DNA of 12,407 bases from contig JAMQCK010001067.1 in the NCBI GenBank assembly GCA_024196135.1, positions 1 through 12,407 on the forward strand, written 5' to 3'. Shown here piece after piece: positions 6,843 to 12,407 of the stretch (positions are counted from its first letter, which is position 1; each line of letters begins with the position of its first letter). Source of the stretch: Pleurotus ostreatus/Saccharomyces cerevisiae fusant. Lineage: Eukaryota; Opisthokonta. The position numbers and the translations under genes are program-made. The notes beneath the pieces were generated by a model. That model did no database searches, was not told where the DNA came from, and saw only the letters and a program-made list of their open reading frames with translations.

Positions 6843-8550
6843 ATGTCGATTGTCTCGCCCTACTCGCCGTTTTTCATCTCCGGCCTCCACTCGCGCCACA
6901 GCAGCCTCCCAGAGTCGGTCGCGCCCTCGTCCTTCCTCGACTCCTTCATCGACGACGAGCGCTCGCTCTATCCCAGGCACTCCGTCGCGTCCAGCGACTT
7001 CCTCAGCCTCGACCTTGCAGCCCCACCACCAGAGCTCGCAGATCGCTACAGTAAAGCTACCAAGCGGTCATCTGGCCTCCTGCCATCGTTGTGCGTGCCA
7101 CTCCTTCCTAGCCGTACGCCACATTAACCTTTGTTCTAGCGCGTCTCCCCATGCCACATACCGGACAACACCGGTCCATCGTAGAAGTACTAATGCTAAT
7201 ATCGACCGAACGCGACCGCCTAAGAACCCACCAACCGCGCCCCTACCCGCTTCACCGACGCTAACGTCGTCTAAACCAATGTCACCTCCCGTCCCAACTC
7301 TCACCCTCGTCGCGTCACATACGACAATTCCTGAGGACATACTGCACCTCGTCCCCGGAGACGACGACGACATCATGCCAATATCGGCGTCCGAGGTCTC
7401 CCAGTCCAGAGCCGCGGACAAGCGCGAATCCACCTCCACTCGCAACACTAGTTCCACCGGACGCACCGTATCCACCCACTACCGAACCACGAAGCGCGAC
7501 GACGCGCTAGCAGCCTTAGAAGGCCTCCGCCGAATGCGCTCCAACGACACGCTCCGCTTCGCAAAGTTTAAGGCCCGCGCCATAGCGAAGGCCCAGCGGG
7601 AACGCGAGCGCGTAGCGCAGGGCGTCAACTGGATCAGCATGAGCGACGACGAAGACGAGGACGCGTCCTTCTGGCGCGCGTCGACGTCATCGACCTCGCA
7701 TCTGGTCTCTTCGTGGCGCGTGTCCTCGACGTCGTCGCGGACGGCGTCCCCAGACGCGGACACAAGACGCCGCCGGGGCACCTCCTGCGCGCTTGACTTC
7801 GACTTCGACGTGGATCACACGCTCAGTTTCGACGCCCTGTGCGACGATACGGATCGCACGAGCGCCGATGACCTGCCGACCCCCACGCCGCACGTCTTCG
7901 CGCGCTGCGAGTCCACCGTCCCGCCCCTGCGCGAGTCTACTGTCCTCCCCTCGTCCACCGTCCTCCCCTTTCGCGAGGACGACCGCACGTCGCTGGACAG
8001 CATGACCTCGGAGTCGGACGAGCTCGACGGCTTCGTCGTCGTCACCTCGCCCTACTTCGACCAGCGCGCGTCCGCATCAGACTCGGGGCTCGTGCTCGCA
8101 CGGTCGTCGAACCACCTCTCGCCTTCGTATACGTACATGGACGTGCCGCCCTCGCCTGCGCACTCCGCGCCCACGCACCGGCCGAACAGGTCGACGCCGT
8201 CCTTCTTGCGACCGCCCTCGCTGGGGTTCTCCGGGCGCAAGAAGGCGCTGTCGATCTCGGGTGGCAGCAAGGCGCCGTTTGCGGGCTCGGGCAAGTCCCC
8301 CTTTCATGGGTCGGGCAAGTCACCCCTGTCCGTGTCGACGAAGTCCCCGCTGTCCAGGTCACCGTTATCCGCCTCGGTCGAGTCCCCAACCACTCCGCGC
8401 CCGAAGAAATCGAAACGCGGGCGATCCCATCACGAGAAGTCCTCGTCGGCGGACAAGGCTGAGAAGGGCTCGCGAAAGCTGAAGTCGTTCATCGACCTGC
8501 GGCCGGCTCCGCGGGTGGCGATGGGGAGGAGCTTTGTGGAGGTGTGGTGA
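6843..8550 (+). CDS. Ser/Pro-rich, probably disordered protein with KSP repeats
   Basis: Two exons, 6843-7090 and 7140-8550 (stop TGA), encode 552 residues. The 49-base intron 7091-7139 runs from GTGCGT to TTCTAG, with a TTAAC branch site, and splits a Phe codon (residue 83). The start MSIVSPYSPFFISGLHSRHS is the first ATG downstream of the TATA-like element. Most of the protein is Ser/Thr/Pro/Arg-rich and likely disordered. Visible features are a basic helical segment (about 204-246, FAKFKARAIAKAQRERERVA), an acidic run DDEDED (252-257), a second acidic patch DFDFDVDH, KSP motifs at 468-470, 476-478 and 484-486, a possible nuclear localisation signal PRPKKSKRGR (502-511) and a hydrophobic end MGRSFVEVW. 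No enzyme domain is seen. It may be a phosphorylated adaptor or nuclear protein, but the function is unknown. A frame open upstream to 6706 is not used because the spliced frame with ATG 6843 reads better. Confidence 0.82.
8272..8394 (+). repeat. tandem-like KSP peptide repeats
   Basis: Within the Ser/Pro-rich protein, the units GSGKSPF, GSGKSPL, VSTKSPL and SRSPL follow one another in steps of about 8 residues, preceded by a related GSKAPF unit and followed by SVESP. The units differ at the DNA level, so this is an old, diverged repeat. S-P sites flanked by Lys are typical targets of proline-directed kinases; phosphorylation here is inference. Confidence 0.6.
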
Positions 8551-9500
8551 GGGGCACGCGCGTCTACTCTCCTGGCCCGCACTCGCGTGCCCGCGACAAC
8601 ACCATCCCATCTCGAAGGGCCTGCACGACGCTATCTTGGAGGACCGTTCTATGCATACACTCCGCGGCTAATGCGCCCTATATCCCGCGCCGCACAGTCT
8701 ACCCTAGTCGCCTGCGGATGGAGCCCGTGTCATTGCACCTCTGCGCGCCCGAGCGCGCAGGTGGCGTCAGCACAACCGGTGCTGCTTCGACCTTGTCAAA
8801 ATCCCGCCATCTAGCCCATCCCTGTCGCCCAGCCCCTTCTTGTCACGGTCCTCGCTTGCTTTCCTGTGCTGTGTTCGTTTTTTTGTACGTCGTGCGCTCC
8901 CTTCCGATGGTATTACTGCTGTCCTCGGCACCGTCCCTCCTTGACTTCCTGTTTCTTTTCTTTGTCTGTCCCGTGCCCTCTCATCTCACCCATCCTCGCC
9001 TCCTCACCGTGTACTATTATGACCCATTCGGCCCCTCCTCATACGGACTTGCCCATTTCACATGGACTTGCCACTCATCCATCCCATGGGGTCCCATTCA
9101 TGCCTTTCTTCCGAATCCTGACGTACCTATCTATTGTCTCTTCTCTTACTTTTTTCTCCCTTCGCCTTGTCTCAACAAATCCATCTCGGACCCTCCCTCA
9201 TGGACATGGCTTCCTTCGTCGTGTCTCCAGCACGGTCCCCCATGGACAATATCTACTCAATTGTACACTATAGTACATACACACATACAGCATCTCTGCG
9301 CTTGCGCATGATTACATCTAGTACGACTCGCCGGTTCTCCTCTTGCTGGTTACTTTCCTGGGGATCCGGATTAAACCTATTATCGACTGATGTTGTACTA
9401 TCTTATATTGCTTGCCGGCCTGCTTCTTTTTGCTTTCTCTTGGGCCGAGTGCGAGCGAGCTTTTCTATCCTATTACCTACGCAAAAGTAGACTGAAGTAC
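8551..9500 (+). other. pyrimidine-rich non-coding stretch, probably 3' UTR and beyond
   Basis: After the stop at 8550 the plus strand becomes strongly C/T-rich, especially 8820-9240, with several CATGG words (for example near 9060, 9085, 9200 and 9240). A long open frame passes through (to 9311), but its product is a skewed Ser/Pro/Leu/Phe/Cys string expected of pyrimidine-rich DNA. No splice pattern or domain supports a gene. The 3' UTR of the upstream gene and its polyadenylation region are the likely content. Confidence 0.5.
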
Positions 9501-10388
9501 TTTATCTATCCTACGTACCGACTGACTGCAATTGAATGATGATGCTACGACTCTGCCAGTATGACGCACACGAACGCCGGAAGTTCGACGCCGTGGTCGG
9601 TCGGGGAGGTGCTGGGCTGGACGACGTCCAGGTGACGCTCTTGCACCGCCCTCTCCAGGTCGAGAACAAGATGATGGGGCTAGCACGACATTCGTGAACT
9701 AGCGCTGAGCGTTGAAGAGCGCGAACCAGCTCATCAACTCGCGAAAACAAGAGCGCGAAGGCACAACGCAGCGCAGGCACGGTGGTTCGGGGACATCCTT
9801 GCAGATAGAATAGGCAAGGTTAGGCGTGGGCGCCTATAGACGCCGATGGGCGCCCTGAGGACGGCCGACGATCATCATGAGGAGGCCGACGAGCGCTGGT
9901 TTGGACGCCCTGTTGAAACTTGAGGATGGAAAGAGACGAAAGGTCGCACGAGAAAGCCCGAAGAGACCGAAGGAGGCTGAGTTGTTGGCCGACAGAGACC
10001 TGATAGACGCCGGCGCCTGACCCGATGAGGCGGATAAGATGGTGGCGTGGGGCGACCAGGGCGTTATCCCGGGTAATCTGGAATTTATCAGATACATATG
10101 CGCATTGAATTGCAAGCGAGGTGGCAGAAAAGCGGTCTTGGATGCGAGTCGGAAGTGAGAAGTGGACTGTGGGTTCTGGGGAGATGTGGTGTTATCGCTG
10201 CTTCAAAGACTCGGCACGAGCAAGAAGATTGTTGCTTTCAGAGAGTGCAGTAGTCCCCTGACTGTTAGGCCAGTCGCAGCAATATGGTACCATGCATGAA
10301 AGCAGAGTTAAATAGAAGTTTTCATCCTCTCCGGCGTGCTGGACGGGATCAAATGACAGATCTTCTGCCGTAGGCGCCCCACGTGGTC

Positions 10389-10396
10389 GATATAAT
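10389..10396 (+). promoter_or_regulatory. TATA-like element of the F-box gene
   Basis: GATATAAT lies 70 to 77 bases before the ATG at 10466, the same spacing as the TATA-like element of the Ser/Pro-rich protein gene. Confidence 0.4.
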
Positions 10397-10416
10397 GCGC
10401 TTTGACCATGCCAGCA

Positions 10417-10429
10417 ACGCGTGACGTCA
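10417..10429 (+). promoter_or_regulatory. MluI-box / CRE composite site
   Basis: ACGCGT (10417-10422) shares its last base with the full palindrome TGACGTCA (10422-10429). ACGCGT is the core bound by MBF-type cell-cycle factors, and TGACGTCA is the consensus for CREB/ATF bZIP factors. The site is 37 bases before the F-box ATG and about 25 bases after the TATA-like element, close to the expected transcription start. Function is inferred from position and sequence only. Confidence 0.4.
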
Positions 10430-10465
10430 CCCTTTTTGACAGCGCATCCCTTGCGTCCCACTACC

Positions 10466-11789
10466 ATGGCACAGACTGGGACCAAGTCTCGCAGCAGAGC
10501 GCACAGAAGTACTCCCAAGGAGAGCTCTGAAACCAACTCCACCGATCTGGATCCGACGCTTGAGGTTCCGAACACCTCCGGCTTTCCAACTCTCCCCCTC
10601 GAGATACTGCTCGAGGTCATTGACTACTTCGCGAAGGTATTGCCGACTACTCCTGCAGAGGAGCTATACACATATCCATCTCCAACAACGTATCTCGACA
10701 GAAGAGACGTACTCACTGCACTATCTCAAACCTGCCGGGCTTTGCGCGAAAAAACATTGCCAATGCTCTGGAGGGATATCCAGGCCTTCGCATCGACTGC
10801 AAACATCACCGCTAAGAGTTGGCGAGGAAGCTGGAGAGAATGGCGACGAGCCGTGAACAAGGAGCTTGATCGTCAGTGCTTTGCCGTCTTCCGGGCAAAT
10901 AACATCGCTCCATACGTAGAGTACGTGTCTCGTGTCTTTGCCCTTCCGCATCGGCTGACAATATACAGAACCGTTACGGTCGCTCTCACAGACTTCGCTA
11001 CGGATGGACTACCTCTGTTTGCTCACGTGCTGAGCTTGCTGCCGAACCTGAAGACGCTGCACATCGTACATCTCGCGTATGATTGCTATAACCTTCTCAA
11101 TGTCTTCGACAAGTTGAGATTGCCGACGGTGAAGACGATGGTGCTGCCTGTGGTGCCCCTCTCAGCTGGCGCGTTGCTTAGGAGCTGCCCCAATGTCGAG
11201 GACTTCATATGTAATACTCAGACCGACGCCGCGCACTCGCGCCGCATGGATAGCTCGTTCCTCGTCTTGGTTCGGGATAGCTGGCCGGGCTTGAGGTCCG
11301 TGCGTGGTTTTCCCATTGCGGAGGCGGACGAAATGACTTGTAAGCGTCGAGACATCAAACGAAGGACTGGGCTGACAAGGTGTTTCTTTCCAGCTTTGCT
11401 TGCGCGATGTACCCAGCTGGAACATCTGTGGGTCCGGATCGAGAATACCAGCGAGCTCGTCAGCGATCCACAAGATCAGACTCTGCGCTACCCTGTACGT
11501 GCGCGCTCGCTTCATGGGAGCATGTTTCGCTCATGTCGGGCAGACTATCATGAGCCACCTTCGGGGCGCACACTTCCTCCGCTCAGTGCGGATTGACTTC
11601 CGGACTACGAACGTCGACCTGATTCTCGCAACATTAACTGCAGTGAAACCTACGCTCAGCGGCCGCCCCCTCCCTCTGCGAGAACCACGGCTGGACGTTT
11701 ACCTACCCCCGACCCTGCTCCAGGACGCGATCGCTCGCGTACGCGCCGTTCTCCCGCCAGAATCGTGTGCCCAAGTTACAACCCCATAA
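10466..11789 (+). CDS. F-box domain protein, four exons
   Basis: Probable substrate-recognition subunit of an SCF ubiquitin ligase, 390 residues. Exons are 10466-10920, 10969-11339, 11394-11494 and 11544-11789 (stop TAA). The start ATG lies in the good context CTACCATGG. The F-box is at about residues 40-105, opening FPTLPLEILLEVIDYF and followed by LTALSQTCRALREKTLPMLW. Basidiomycete F-box proteins usually have such a long insert between the helices. The rest is Leu-rich and irregular (for example LLPNLKTLHIVHL, LRSCPNVEDF, ARCTQLEHLWVRI), consistent with degenerate leucine-rich repeats that would bind the substrate. Introns of 48, 54 and 49 bases have GTACGT, GTAAGC and GTACGT donors; the first two have CTGAC branch sites. 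Splicing out intron 1 restores YVETVTVALTDF. The first two introns are in-frame and stop-free, so unspliced reading would hide them. The substrate is unknown. It converges with the minus-strand gene at the right edge. Confidence 0.88.
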
Positions 11790-11964
11790 AATAGCCAAGT
11801 ATACGTGGTATGTGGTACATTATTGATGAACATAGCATGTGCAGTACGTCTACATATGAGCGAGCGGAGACAGGTCTGACGGCGAAGTAGGTAATACAAA
11901 GGAGGGTCCTTCGCACCTGCGCAGCAGGCGCGGGAGTCATAAAAGGTGCATTCGTGGCATATCA

Positions 11965-12407
11965 TCAGTTTACGATTTCGACGAGAACGTACGAGCCCGC
12001 GCGCCAGTCGGCGGCAATGCGCTTCGCGTCCGAGCGCGAGCGGCGACGACGGTGGATGGACGAATTCGTGGACGCGCGCCGGTCGAGGGGCTGCAGCTCG
12101 CCTGGGCGGGGCACGACGACGCGACCGCTAACGCTGGGCGGCCGCCGCCTCGACGGCAGACGCGTGACGTGTGGGCCGGGCACGTAGACGTAAGCTTCAC
12201 GTCTAGAGTGCGCTCCCGCCAGCCTAGTCTGCGAAGCGAGGGGGCGGGGTCGGTTTATGGGGTGCGCGCGTGCAGCTCGCGACGGCGGCGACCGCTCGGC
12301 GCCGCCGAGAGCGTGGGGATGGCGCGTCTTGCCGCTGGCGGTGCGGCGGGGGATGCGAAGACGGGGCATAACGGACGTAGAGGTCGTGGCGATGGACGTG
12401 GATGAAT
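11965..12407 (-). CDS. hypothetical protein, C-terminal part only (gene runs off the right edge)
   Basis: The minus-strand frame is open from the window edge (12405) to TGA at 11967-11965, 147 codons including the stop. GC at third codon positions is very high and the product reads naturally, with VYVPGPHVTRL, SGRVVVPRPGELQPLDRR and the ending DWRAGSYVLVEIVN. The visible part is Arg/Ser/Pro-rich and basic, with an RRRRSRS run; the segment nearest the edge is Ser/Thr-rich. No domain is recognised. An ATG at 12369 is in frame, but the frame stays open upstream of it, so it is probably internal. A short intron ending at the CTCTAG near 12210 was considered, but no GT donor fits nearby. The stop lies 175 bases from that of the convergent F-box gene. 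Confidence 0.55.
   Translation of the reverse strand, partial: SSTSIATTSTSVMPRLRIPRRTASGKTRHPHALGGAERSPPSRAARAHPINRPRPLASQTRLAGAHSRREAYVYVPGPHVTRLPSRRRPPSVSGRVVVPRPGELQPLDRRASTNSSIHRRRRSRSDAKRIAADWRAGSYVLVEIVN

Larger units (their letters stand above)
9501..10465. other. intergenic stretch of unclear coding status
   Basis: Both strands are partly open here. The minus strand is open from 10115 to 9834 (93 codons), and another minus frame about 9540-9665 has very high GC at third positions (for example LERAVQERHLDVVQPSTSP). The plus strand from ATG 9878 reads 47 codons, hits a single TGA at 10018-10020, and stays open in the same frame to about 10160. No domain is recognised and no single splice model is convincing. 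The right end contains the promoter of the F-box gene. Confidence 0.35.

Noticed and set aside
6706..7127. Open frame upstream of and overlapping the first exon of the Ser/Pro-rich protein
   Set aside because: The spliced model from ATG 6843 gives a natural N terminus and a textbook 49-base intron; the unspliced frame is Arg/Ser/Pro shadow sequence.
8544..9311. Plus-strand frame of 255 codons after the Ser/Pro-rich gene
   Set aside because: The product reflects C/T-rich DNA; it has no domain, no clear start context, and several alternative frames are equally open.
11954..12187. Plus-strand frame of 77 codons rich in Arg and Glu
   Set aside because: It is antisense to the right-edge minus-strand gene, which has a longer open frame, strong third-position GC and continues to the window edge.

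Overview
The window looks like nuclear DNA of a filamentous basidiomycete, most likely an Agaricomycete. The reasons are GC-rich genes split by very short introns (47 to 65 bases) with CTNAY-like branch sites, a Zn2Cys6 activator of the fungal_trans type, and a cysteine-rich small secreted protein with a C-terminal motif I recall from mushroom secretomes. No bacterial operon structure, tRNA, rRNA, CRISPR array or intact transposon was seen. The species cannot be named from the sequence.

Layout from left to right. (1) A plus-strand Zn2Cys6 transcription factor of six visible exons ends at 2830; its extreme 5' end is cut off or unresolved at the left edge. It contains a 15-base microexon inside the zinc cluster and a GC-AG intron. 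(2) Tail-to-tail with it, stops 125 bases apart, is a minus-strand three-exon gene (3534 to 2956) for a secreted protein of about 160 residues with ten cysteines. Only splicing reveals it. (3) About 3.3 kb (3535 to 6842) has no confident gene. It holds a weak two-exon candidate (5170 to 5497), an orphan TATA box, three perfect hairpins and several palindromic or repeated motifs. (4) A plus-strand two-exon gene (6843 to 8550) encodes a Ser/Pro-rich, probably disordered protein of 552 residues with KSP repeats and a basic C-terminal patch. (5) A pyrimidine-rich stretch and a stretch of unclear coding status fill 8551 to 10465. (6) A plus-strand four-exon F-box protein gene (10466 to 11789) lies behind a TATA-like element and a CRE/MluI composite site. 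(7) The 3' part of a minus-strand gene (11965 to the right edge) converges on it.

The genes do not form a recognisable pathway or biosynthetic cluster. The set (regulator, secreted cysteine-rich protein, disordered protein, F-box protein) is ordinary basidiomycete neighbourhood content. The most notable points are the spliced secreted protein and the unusual splicing of the transcription factor. Exon boundaries are read by eye from reading-frame continuity, splice dinucleotides and family sense; none has been tested against transcripts.
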